Shown here: piece by piece, positions 1 through 12,500 of the stretch
Numbering within the stretch: position 1 is the first letter of the stretch
Layout of the letters: every line of letters begins with the position of its first letter
Origin: Anaeramoeba flamelloides
Lineage: Eukaryota; Metamonada; Anaeramoebidae
NCBI GenBank assembly: GCA_027625915.1
Contig: JANTQA010000023.1
Location: 15,562,001 to 15,626,000 of the forward strand
Reading direction: 5' to 3'
DNA: 64,000 nucleotides
Program-made: the position numbers and the translations under genes
The notes under the pieces: generated by a model
What the model was told of the DNA's origin: nothing
Database searches by the model: none
Seen by the model: the letters and a program-made list of their open reading frames with translations, nothing else

Positions 1-165
1 GATCATACTTTTAAAAACAATAATTCATTTCTGAAAATAGTATTAAAAGTAAGCCATGTCTTGTAGTTATCAGATTTTTACTTTATTTTTCAATTTCAAG
101 ATACGGTAAAATTTTTTTTAATTTGTGAGTAAATTTACTTGAAGATTTTTTTTAGTTTACTAGTC
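1..165 (+). repeat. Dispersed repeat 'R2', copy 1 (cut by the window edge)
   Basis: The same sequence recurs at 57838-58020 and, more diverged, at 40018-40200. Shared landmarks in order are TTTTAAAAACAATAATTCAT, an ATCAG-TTTTTACTTTATTTT block, a TTTCAAGAT block and ACTTGAAGATTTTTTTT. The copy near 40 kb forms the right part of a larger TIR element, so R2 may be internal sequence of that element rather than a separate family. Confidence 0.6.
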
Positions 166-169
166 CCTT

Positions 170-492
170 AAGAAAAGTTAGGTTTTGTATGTTCTTTTAA
201 AATTCATACATTTACAAGTGAAAAATCTAATTGTCAACAATTTTAATTTCCTAAAGAAATTGAGAATTTTGCACGAGACGTTCCAATGAATGATGCCCAA
301 AAATTTTTTTAACATTTTTTTTTTTTTTTTAAAATTTATGGTTTGTTCAGGGTTTTCTTTTATGATTATCAACTCTTATATGAAGTTTATTATTTATCGT
401 ATTTCTAAACAATCTAAGTTTGGTTGATTCTTAAAAATGAAGTGACTTTTTCATTTTTGGCCGGGCCCCTTTGAGTGAAAAGGAGTTTATAA
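170..492 (-). mobile_element. Partial TIR element, family F1, reverse orientation
   Basis: Reverse complement of the left half of the complete F1 copy at 16911-17479, at high identity by eye over about 300 bp. Its terminal repeat CCCCTTTGAGTGAAAAGGAG lies near 465-485. Directly after this terminus the sequence passes into the interior of another element (M1), which suggests one inserted into or recombined with the other. Confidence 0.7.
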
Positions 493-2269
493 TTGACCTT
501 TGAAGAAAAAATAAGAAATAAGTGGAATAATACACATCAAAGAATTGTTGATATATGTCTTAATATACGGGTACAATGTTTTTTTAAAGAATTTGTTTTA
601 ATGGATATAAACATCTAAATTTGATTAGAATATTGTTAAAACCAAACCACGATTCACTATTTTAGTTCAAACCCCCCATAATCTTTTGATTAAAATCAAA
701 AAAAAATAAAAATATTTTAAAGGTTTTATTATTTTTTAGTTACTAAAATCAAATCAATTTAAAAATCAGTCAATAAGTGTTTTAGTTTGCTGGTTTTTCT
801 TCCAAAAGACAAATAAATAAAGAAAACCATTTATTTTTTTGTGAAAAATGAAATTTCCATAAAATTTTTTTCTTGAAAAAATATAACTCTATTTTTTCTG
901 TGCCAAGTGGAACATACACCACCAAAACAAAACAATTTTTAAACCAAAATTGAAATTAAACTATTCTTTCGATGGGTTGAGAAAATAAATTTCTCTTTTT
1001 TGTTCTTTCTTTCAACCAAAAAAAGATAAAATCTAACTACTACCAAACATTCAAACTACAAACGGTTTTATTCCTGATGTGTATTTGTAATTGTTGAAAC
1101 CCGGTTTGTAATAAATAATCTCAAAAAGTTAATCTCATGAATGAAAATGAGTACAAAATCCCCGATGTCTGTTATGTATTTAATTTTTGGATGAAAAATT
1201 TCACTTCAAAAAAAGCAATTAAACACGATTTTCCAGTCTTACTCTAAACTAAATAACGTTTTTATCCTTTAGAATTCGAAATTGAAATAGTAGTTTTCCA
1301 AAAAAATTATTCCAAAAAAATAAAATAAATACCCTTCTTATTTTTCGAAAAATTGTAGTATTTCAAGACATTTAGTTTTTTATTACCAATCTATTTTGTA
1401 TCAATCTCTTATCTTCATAAAACTGAGTATCTAAACTTTTTTAACCACGTTAAATTCAAATTTCAACAAGTAACTCTTCATTCAATTCCAAATTAATAGA
1501 TTTTTAATTATGTTTTCACAATAAACAAAAAAATGTTTCAGTTTTTTCTGTTTAAATTTTTTTCTTTATTAGTTAATTGATCAACAATTCCCATTCAATT
1601 TTTAATAATAGCATAAGATTCCATATTATTTTTGGTACCCATTACTGAAAATTAGAAAAAATAACAAATACCGAAATTGTAGCGAAAGACATATGTACGA
1701 AAGAAAACTAATAAATCAATAGATTTTGTTAAAAATTGAAAAAATCAAATTCTTAGGGAACTATTGAGAAAAACAACGATGTTCGTTTTGACTTTCTATT
1801 GGTATTTGAATAATAAATATCAAACATTTTTCACTTCATTTTCCACACTTTTCTTTTAGAAATAAAGTCCTCAAACAAAGTGTGTTGGTATTTATGGTCT
1901 CTATTTGAAAAAGGAAATGAAAATGAATTGAAAATTTTTCACATTTATTAATCAAATATCAGGATCAAAGATCGAATAGAATTCCAATAGGAATCAATAT
2001 GATTTCTCAACAATCATTTCCATGGTTTCAATAACCTTAGAATAACCAGATTTTACCAAGTGACTATTGATCTTGTAATAAAAAAAAATTTTGCAAATGA
2101 GTGACGTTTTTTAAAAAAAATCGAAAAAAAAAAAAACAAAAATGTGAAAAAATGATTTCAATTTTGGAAATTTCCAAAATAAATTTTTTCTTCTAATATC
2201 TATGCGAACCCTTTAAACACATGTATTTCACCCATTACAACTGGTCCCTTTGACTGAAAAATAGTTTAC
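493..2269 (+). mobile_element. TIR element, family M1, split by a ~1.1-kb insertion
   Basis: 490-558 matches the left interior of the M1 copies at 4892-5416 and 44433-44969 (landmark ATTGACCTTTGAAGAAAAAA). The match resumes at about 1697 (AAGAAAACTAATAAATC) and runs to the right terminal repeat TCCCTTTGACTGAAAAATAG ending near 2269. The intervening 559-1690 has no counterpart in the other copies. The hexamer ATATGT occurs at both edges of the insertion (553-558 and 1691-1696) and may be a target-site duplication. Confidence 0.65.
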
Positions 2270-3560
2270 TTTCAACACTTAATTCTTGACATTAAATTTG
2301 AATTTTTAAAAAGTAAGACTTTTCAAAAAATAAATGTTTGATTTTTTGACTTTTCTAAATTCGCTTTTATCAGTTGTTTGGTTTCACTCCTTTGTTGTAT
2401 TTATTTTTTAAGTGTTTGGAGAGGGTATTAGAGATGGAAAATCATTATAATTCATAAAAAAATTTCAAAGATAGATTGATTTTGTTGAAAGAAAAGTCAA
2501 CCTCCTATTTTCTCTTGTGGGAAAAATAATTTTTTTTTTTTTTATTTTTAATCCCAGAAAAAAAAAAAAAAAAGAGAGAATGTTTTATTGGTATTTCGAA
2601 ACCTTATTTTTTTTTGATTTGAAATCTGAATAATTTATCTCTCCTCTTTTTTTTTTTATTTAACTTTTCAAAATTTATTTTTTTAAGCACCTATTTAAAT
2701 TATAAAAACAGAATTTTGTACATTTTTTAACATTTTTTTTTTTACAAGTTTCTTGTTAAGAAACCAATATCTATTATTATAACACAATGAAATACTTATT
2801 TATAAATAATTTATCAAAGAGAACTTTAAAAAAGATAATTCAAAAGAACAAAAAATTACAAAAAAACGTGGTGTACTGGTTTGATACTTTATTAGGTGTC
2901 TAAAAGAAAATAATTTTTTTTTTTTTCAAGATCTCTGTGTTTATTAATTTCTTCAAACCAGTCGTAACCAAAAATCAACAAATCTACTTTTTTTTATCAA
3001 GGAATACTTGTTGAAAATTGTATTTTAATAATCATATTTGTTGTATAGTTTTAATAAATAAATTTGAGATATTTTACATTGTTTAAACAAAAATTCAAAG
3101 AAAGTGTTTATTGACATCAACAATTATCTATTTAGTTTTTTTTTAACAATTCAAAAAAGAATAAATTGATTCAGAAGGATATGTTATAAAATCGCTAAAA
3201 TTGACAATGTCAAAATTTGGCGAATTAAAGTTTTATTTTTAAAAGTTCATTTTAAATCAATTTTTTTTTATTGTCATGTTGGTTATTTAGGATCTAGATA
3301 TATAAAATATATCTACTATGTGAAAGAGGTGATGTTAAAGGAAATAAAGAAGGTGATTTTTGAAATCAAATATTAAATACAATATATTATTTAAGGTTAT
3401 TTTAACCTTATTTGAGTTAAAATAATTTATTTTACAAATTTTATTTAAAAAAAAAAAAAATCATATGTTTGAATAAGATATTTTTCCTTTTATAAATCTT
3501 AAAAAAGAATAAAAAAAAAAAGATAGTGATTATTAAAGTTAAAAATAAAAAAATACAAAC

Positions 3561-6500
3561 CTTAGATAATTAACAAAAATATCCAGAATATTATTGTCCA
3601 GTATGACGTCTATGATTTTTTTATTTCCTAGACAAAGTTTTGAAAACCCCCAACAAGCATCAACAACTAAAAAGATCAAGTTTTCGTTTAATAACATTTT
3701 GAAAATCGGCACTGAATCTTTAACCTTTTTGAAATGCAATAAAAAAAAAAATAAAATAAATATTAATTATAAATTATTTTAAGATCAAAATTAAAAGATA
3801 TAAACTAAAATTCAAAATTTTCGACACAGCTAAAACGTTCCAAACAATCACAATAATACAATTTCATTGAAATTGGAGATGATTTTGATTTTTGTAAAAT
3901 ATGAAAATCATTTTTTCATCTTTTAATTTTTGTTATCATTTCATTGTTTTAATTACGTAATTTGTTTCCTTGGATCAAAATTTTTTTCAACCATTGATAT
4001 TAGGTTAAAGTTGAGTTGTACCAAATAGAAGAACTCAGATAAAATTAGTTGGTAGTATCTAACCTTTGATCGATCAATATTCCTAATAGAATTTAAACAA
4101 ATTTACCAATGTATTTTTTTGTTTTGCTCTCTCCAAAATTTTTAACACACCCATGATTTATTTGTAAAGATAATTATTTATTTATTGTTTTGTGAGTATT
4201 TTAAAATATAAACAAGTGTTAACATTTCAATTAGTGAATGGTTCTAATTTGGTAAATCTTCTTGAAGTGATTAAATAAGATTTTTTTTTCACCAATAGAA
4301 TTTTGGTGTGTTAAAAATTTTGAATTGGGGTTTATTTTCTTGAAATACATAACTTTATTTTTTTTTTTTTGGAAGGATGTATATGTAATATCGTGTTAAC
4401 AGAAATAAGAAATCACAACAAAATCTTGATAATAAATCATAATTATTATTTAGTAAATTAAAAAGCATTCAAAACAACTGTAAAAAAATTTTAATAAATA
4501 CAATTAAGACGTGTTTGAAAATTAAATTCATTAGTAAATTTAAAAAAAATATAATTATAAATTATTGTTAGATTTCTATTGTGTTTTTGTATATATTTGG
4601 TGATTGGTTGTTGTTTAGTATAATTTTTTTGCAAAAATAGTAACCAAGATTTTTTTTGCCAACACTCTTTAATGGGGTTTAACTAAACTTATGTTTATAT
4701 GTTGGGCGTACACCTTCAACTCTAACCTTTAATCCAACGTATATGTTCCAAATTGAAATTTAAATTTGGTGATTGGGATAATGGTAATCCTGTGTGACCT
4801 TTCACCTTTAAATCTATTTAATAAACATTTTAATGAACGTTTTGACCTGTTATAAGAGATTTACAAAAAAGAGGGAAAGGTTTATTTTAAAATAAACTAT
4901 GTTTCAGTCAAAAGTGCCCAGCATTTTTTTCAAATATCAATTATTTTTTATAATTGACCTTTGAAGAAAAAATAAAAAATAAGTAGAATAATAAACACCA
5001 AAGAATAGTTGATACCCGTATGAAATAAAATTAATAAATTAATAGATTTTCTTATAAAAATTTCAAAACCCAAATTCTTATTTCCCTATTGAGAAAAACA
5101 ACAAGGTTCATTTTGATCTTAAATTAAAGATCAAATAAAATCCCAATAGAAATAAATATTATTTCTCTACAATCATTTTTACTGTTTCACTAACATTAAA
5201 ATAACACGTTTTTACCAAGTAACTATTGATCTTGTAATAAAAAAAAAATCGTGAATGAATTACGTATAAAAAAAAAACAGAAAAAATAAGAAAAAAAAAT
5301 TTCAATTTTGAAATTTTCCAAAATAAAAATTTCCCTTCTAATATCGATTCAAACCCTTTAAACACATGGAAATTTACTCTCTACAGCGGTACCCCTTTGA
5401 CTGGAAAATGGTTTATATTTATTAAACTAAATTCCAATCGAACCATATAAATATCCAAAATTAATATTCATGATTAATTGGATTCCTAATAATAATTTAA
5501 TTTGTTTGTTGGAATGACATTACAGAAATAAAAGTTAATAAAATTTTCTGATCTTGATTTTATATGATATTTTTTAGATGTAAAAAATGATGATTATTGT
5601 TTATTTTTTTTTTGATCATAAAAAATCATTTTCTAAAGAGAACTTATCTTGATTAAATTTCTCAAATAGAATGAAAAAACTTATGACTGTATTTTATTGT
5701 TTAAAAAATTGTTTGTATCTTTACCATAATTCCATTTTTTATTGAAATTGACCATTCCTCATTTTATACAAAAAAATGTATTTGTTTTTTTCTTTTTTTA
5801 AATATTTTAATAAAAATATTTTGAAATATATAAAATAGTTGTCGATTGAAATACAGTCTTAATATTTAACTTAATTTGATTATTTCAATATACGGATATA
5901 TCCACTAACAAAGAGAGTATTTTTTATGAAATGTTAAAAAAAAATGTAACTTTTTTGGAAATACCTTATATAAATATATGAAAAAGAAATATATTTTTTT
6001 ACCAATGATGAATATATTTTTGTGAATTTAAACTTTTAGATGATTATTAAAAAATTGTATCAGGAACTTAAAAAAAATCTTTTGATCAAATAAATGATAT
6101 TTTTTATTTTTTTAGAAATTTTATCTTTTTTTCAAACATTTTTTTTTTTTTTTGAAAAATCTTTCCCAATTTGTTTGTTAGTGTGTTATTACATTAAAAA
6201 AATATATTTAATTTTCTGATCTTAATTTTATTTTTTATTTTTTAGGGTTTCACTACAAAAAAAACAATAAAAATAAAAAACAAAATTGAGTTTGATTTCG
6301 AAAATTCCAAAAAATATATTTGTTAAATAATGTGTTCTTAGAAAGAATATCATGTTTCTAAAATAGAATTGATAATTTTAAAAAGTTTTAAAAAGTACTT
6401 ATGAAGATTTTTTACACCTTTCTCATAATAATCATAGAATTTTTTTTACTAATCCCAAGAATATTGTAGATAGCTTTAAATATGTACACAAAAGATACAT

Positions 6501-9500
6501 TTTTTTTACAATTATTAAAAAAAAAAATTATTACAAATTCTTTAGCTGGTAATTTTACACTTTTATATTGCAAAAAAAATATTTTACTTTTTTTGTTTTA
6601 TTATTTGCAATCCTTTTTGCTAATTTTTTCAAATTTTTTTTTAAAACCATAAATCAATTTCACTCAAAAAAATTGGTTTCTTTATTATTGAAAAAGTGTA
6701 AATTACACTATAAATGTCCTTTTACTTAAATTTAATCAAAGGTGATTTAAGCATAAAATCATAGATTTCACAATTGTTCAAGGGAAAGACACACCCAAAT
6801 TTTCTTTATGTTCAAAAAGCAAAAGTAAAAAATTGAAAAGAAGTAAAAAGATCAAAAACAAACAAAAAAGAAAAAGAAAAAAAAACTTAAAAAGGGTTTA
6901 TAATAATGAATTGATAAAAAAATATATAAAAAAACAATATTAATATCTTTAATTGGGAGGATCCAAAATCATCGCACACATGACACTTTTGGTTAATTTA
7001 ATTTAATAATTTGATAATTAATCAGAAAATTTCATTGAGGGGGTAGTTGTTTAGGTTGTTGAAATTTCCTTTTTCTTTTTGATCTAGTTTTTTTTTTAAC
7101 CCTTTAATTTATATTTGCTTGTACTTTTTTGGTTTTTATTTTCATTTTACCCATACTTTGATCAGTATTTCAGTGTCCCAGTATTAGCAGATAATCACTT
7201 GATCTTTTTCCTTTGTAACTCTTCTTCCCAATATAAAGAAGATTGAGCCAGGGAAAAAATGGAAAAAAATAAAATATTACTTTCTTTGTTAGAGTTTTAT
7301 AATGTACTTGTATTTTATTGAAACTGTTGGATATGAAACTAACTTTAATCAATAAATAATTAAGCTATGTATTTTTTTTTAAACCCAAACTTTTTATTTG
7401 TAAAAATTATAAGTAGGTAATTCTTGATAACTACTGATAAGAAAGAGATTAGAACATTGAAAAGTTTAGGATAGTATTGTAGTCACTGTAGAAAGATTTT
7501 AAGAAATCCTTGAGTAATTAGGCAAAGTTTGAAAATTTTCTGCTCTTCTGATTTTCGAATTCAATTTGGGTAAAATAGAAAGTATTTTACTAAGAAAATT
7601 TGACTTTAAAAATGATATTTAAAGTTATTTTAGAAGTGTTTAACCAATTTTTTTTGTGAGATTTTTAATCTCATAAATACCAAAAGATAGCCGCGCGCTC
7701 AAGCATTTATGACATTTGAACAAATAATTTGGTTCAAGGAACCCAATTATTTGTTCAAATAGACGACAAAGAAAAAAGTCCTTCAATTTTCCCTTAAAGG
7801 TTGCAAATTGAATGAATTCCCCTTCTTTGTTTAAAAACAGTGACAAAAATCAAACAGCGTTATTGGTTTTGGTTTGAAAAGAAATCAATATCATTTTTAA
7901 AAAATAAAAAAGGTTTGGTATCTTTTTTTTCTTCGGAAAAAGGGAGAAGAGAGAAGAGACCATTTATATAAGAATTTCAAAATGAGAAAAAAACAAATCA
8001 ACAATTTAGAGAAAAATTAGTTAAAAAAAAAATTTTATTTTACTACGTCAAGTCAATGAATTTTTAGAGATGAATGTTTCAAAATTAGTCACTATTAAGA
8101 CCACTCAATATGCATATTTTTAAGGTTCGCGTTTTCGGGAATTGGCTGACAAACGGAAAACAAAAGAGGAAATAGATCTCTATTGAAAGGATAGACGATC
8201 TAGTTTGTCTCTATAAAATTTAAACCAAGTTTTGTCTCCAATAATGAAAATGTAAAATTTAACTTCAATGTTTTCAATAAATACATTGGGAGAAAAAGAT
8301 CCTTTGAAGAACAAGTTTCTTTAAAAAATAGCAAATTAGTTGTTTTGGTTAAATTTGTTTGTCTGTTTTAGTTTGTTTGTTTTGACGAGTTAGATCCCGA
8401 GTCCAAAAAATAAATAGCATCTCACATTGTTTCATTTGTTCAACAATCACATTGTATGTTTCCTCCTTTTGGATCCCTTCCAGACTCAAAATATGGTATT
8501 GTAATAGTAATAAGATTATATTAATCGTCGTTCTTCGGAATCCTCAATATCATCTTATATCGCTTCGAACAATATCATATTTTTCGTTCTTCCAGGTGAA
8601 ACTCGAAACATAACAAGGAGATTGTTTCCAAATCAAAACAATAAAGACAGTAATTTTTTTCTTTCGCTTTTCTAAAATAAGAAACTTCTACTTCAAAATA
8701 TTATTAAATTAATTCTAAGTGCGTGTGTATTTTTTTTAAATTGGTTCTTTTCTGTTTTCTTATAAAAATATGATTGATTCCAAAAGAATTTCTCTATAAA
8801 AAAAATAATATTCCCGCCTTCTATTCAATTAAAACTTTTCACAATATTTTATTCTTTTTTTTACATTTTTATTTTTTTTTTGAATTAATTTGAAACCTTT
8901 AATATTTTTTCAGAATGAAATTAAATAATTACTCTTCAGCAAATAAATTTAAATTTGATTTTGTAAATTGACTCAGTTGTTCATTATTTGAAAAAAAAAA
9001 ATGAAAAAAAGAATAGAAAATAAAGTTTAAAAGTTATTATTACCAATTCAAATTCAGGTCTTGGCTTCCCATCAACAAAATTAGAAAGGGCCCAAGATGC
9101 TGTTTTTGCTACATCATTTGTAAGATCATTTCTTAAGAAAATTTGTGAAATCTGTTCAAAGAGTTTTTTTTGCTGAAGAATTTGATCTCGGAACTGAGTA
9201 TTATCACCAGCTATAGATTGTTTTTAATAATACAATTAATTTGGATAGATTTAAAAAAAATATTATTATTAATGTTTTTTTTTTTCAAATAAATTTCAAA
9301 TAATGATTAGCAAATCAAAAAAAGAAATGTGTATTGTTTTTATTTTTGGATATTTAAATGCCAATCTTTTTTTTTTTTTTTTTTTTTTTTTGTTATTTGT
9401 ATTTATCGCTCTTAAAGTATATAAACTATAATTCAAAAATAGGAACACCCCGAATAACAACTAAAAAAGCAACCATTTTATGATATTTTGATTTAAATTA

Positions 9501-12500
9501 ACTCAGAAAATTATTTTCTTAAAAAATTTTCAACCTTTTAAAAATATTGTTTTTTTTAAAAAATTATTTTTAATCACATATTCTTTTAATTGATTTTTTT
9601 TTCAAAAAAATGTTGATGATAAAATAGGTTAGAATTTAAATGGTCATTTATCTTGAAATTCAATAAATTTTCTTTTGGTCAATTATGTTAATTAGAGTTA
9701 ATGAAGATTTAAACAAATCATTGTTAAACATTATTAATTTCTCTTTTGGTACTAAAATATCAAGTATGGAATTTTCAATAAATAACTAATAACAAGATTT
9801 GTTTTGTCATTACAAAATTGTGGATCATTGTTTTTTATTTTGCATTCATTTTTATTTCTTTGAGTTCAATTTTACGTTAACAAAGTGGTCAATAATACTA
9901 ATGGATTCAAGAAAAATAATGAAACAAAATTTTTACTTGATTTCCTTTTTTTCTTGGAATTTGAAAATAATACTTTCGTAACATTTCATTTCAAAGAAGA
10001 TTTTCCTAAAATTAACTTATTTTTATCCTTTCTTTGAATTTAAAGGAATAAAATTGTTTCTTCTTCTTTTTTAAAAGTGGGTTTAAAAAAATTCACAAAA
10101 TGGGAACTTGAACTAAAAAATTTTTTAAGATTTTTTGAATTTATCAGTCTTTATTTTGCACGTTCACAAATACAAATCTATCTTGACATATAACAAAAGA
10201 AATAAATCGTGAGTAATTAATATTTAATATTAAATATGAAATTGTTTGTGTCCCTATTTTTGGATTATAGTTTATTTAATTTCTGATCGTTAAATATATA
10301 TATATATATATATATATATTATTTATTTATTTGAATACTAATCATTTAAAAAATATCATTTAGCGGATTGTGTTTTGTTATGGATTAAAAATTGATAAAA
10401 AAAAAAGTGATATAAATTTAATATGAGTAATATAAAATCAAAAAAATTACCAATATTTCCTAAAGCCCACATAGCCTAAATATGAAGATAATTATTTATT
10501 ATATTAGAAAATTTTGTAAAAAATGAGAATATTTATTTCGAAAAAAAAGAAGAAATAATTTAAACTTACTTGTTCGCAAACTCTAATATCAGGTGAAGAT
10601 ATCAAACGGACCAATTTTGGAATAACACCCAAATCAACGATATATTTTGTTTGGGTCGTATTTTCTGAACATAAATTTGAGAGTGCCCAAGTGGATTCAA
10701 ACTTTGAAATAATTATAGTATATTCAAAAAATCGAACAAAATTTAATTTAATTTAGAACGGAATTGATTTTTATTATTGTATTTATTATATGTTTTTTAT
10801 GACAAATCCTCTATTTTTAAAAATGTTTTTTTTTTCAAAATGTTTTTTTTTTCAAAATGTTTTTTTTTTCAAAAAATTATTACTTATTCTTCTAATCTTA
10901 TCTCAAAAAGATTTTGTAATGATTTGTTGTAAACCCCAATTCAAAATTTTTAATAAACCAAAATTTGATTTGTGAAAAAAAAAACTTATTTAATCAATTC
11001 TCGAACAAATACCAAATTAGAACCATTCAATAATTGGATTGTTAGCACTTATTTATAAATTACAATACTCACAAAACAAAAAATAAATAATTATCTATAC
11101 AAATAAATCAAGGGTGTGTTAAAAATTTTGGAGATGGGCAAAACAAAAAATAATACATTGGTAAATATGTTAAAAATTCTATTAAGGAATATTGATCGAT
11201 CAAAGGTTAGATACTACCAACTAATTTTATTTGAGTTCTTCCATTTGGTGCAACTTAAATTTAACATAATATCAATCGTTGAAAAAAAAATTTGATCGAA
11301 AGAAACAAATTAAGTAATTCAAAAAATGAAATGAAAACCAAAAAAACTAAAAGATGAAAAAATGATTTTGATATTTTACAAAAATCAAAATTATTTTCAA
11401 TTTGAATGAAAATGTATTATTGTGATTGTTTGGAACGTTTTAGTTGTGTGGAAAATTTTGAATTTTAGTTTATTTTAAAATGTAGGTTATTTCTTTGTAT
11501 AAAATTTATTCTCTGATTAAAAAAAAAAAATACCTTTAACGGTCAGTTCCTGTATAACCTTTTCAAAACAAAATTTGAATAATTGAAATAAATTGAGTTA
11601 AATAATATATCAAAATAATTAAGTCATGGTGAAACAGAAAAATATTTATTTTAATTCACGAGAATTCTAAAAGTTTATTGTTGACATTTTTTTAAAAGTT
11701 TTAGTTTTGAAAAAATCAATTTTTTAATAAACTTGTTCTTAGCAAGTTATTATAAATTCAATGAAAATACATTTTTAGATGGTTATCGTAATTTAATTGT
11801 TGAAATGTATTTTTTTGGGAACTTTTTCTATGAATGAATGAAAAATTAAAAAACAGTTTTTTTTCAAAAAATTTTCTTAAAAATCTTTTCTTTTTCTTGT
11901 TTTTTTTTTTTTATATTATTTTTAAAAATACGAAAGGATCAGTCCTTAGAGACACATTAAAGATAGCTATTTTACTATGTTTGTCAAAATAATACAGATT
12001 ATAAGTACTTAGTAGAAATAAAATAAACTGTTAATTTAGAGAGTGTAGTCATTGTAAAATAGCATCAGAAATCTCATAACGATAGTAGTTAATGGGATTG
12101 AGTTTTTCTTTTGTAAAGACTTTTAGATAATGTGAGATTATTTTGAACAAATAGTGTGGTATAAATTATTATTTGTCAAGATTCAAAATAATGACAAGGA
12201 AAATTGTGATCAATGGAATAAAAATATAATCCTTGTTTATTTTTCTTCTTGTCATTATTTTTTACACCTTTTTGGTAATTATATTGATAGTTTTTACTAT
12301 GTTTTTTTGGTGTTGAACTTGCTCCCAATTCTTTACTTTCTCTATTTTTTGATGTCTTTGTTTTAGAAATAAATTTTTTTTATTTTCAGTTTTTAAAGAA
12401 AAGATATCCTATGAACTATAATCCTACCCAAATTATGGCTAAGTTACAAAAGTCAAAATTCAAGTTTTGGGTTTTGTAAAGTGCCGTCGAGTGCCTAGCT

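Larger units (their letters stand above)
1..3560. other. Non-coding stretch, probably an importin-alpha intron, repeat-rich
   Basis: No coding exon is recognisable on either strand. It holds part of a dispersed repeat at 1-165, an inverted piece of a TIR element (170-492), and a second TIR element split by an insertion (493-558 and 1691-2269). From 2270 to 3560 I see only A/T-rich sequence with homopolymer runs. The last visible importin exon ends in phase 2 with a GTTTGT donor at 3560, so the remaining exons must lie further left or be too diverged to see. Confidence 0.6.
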
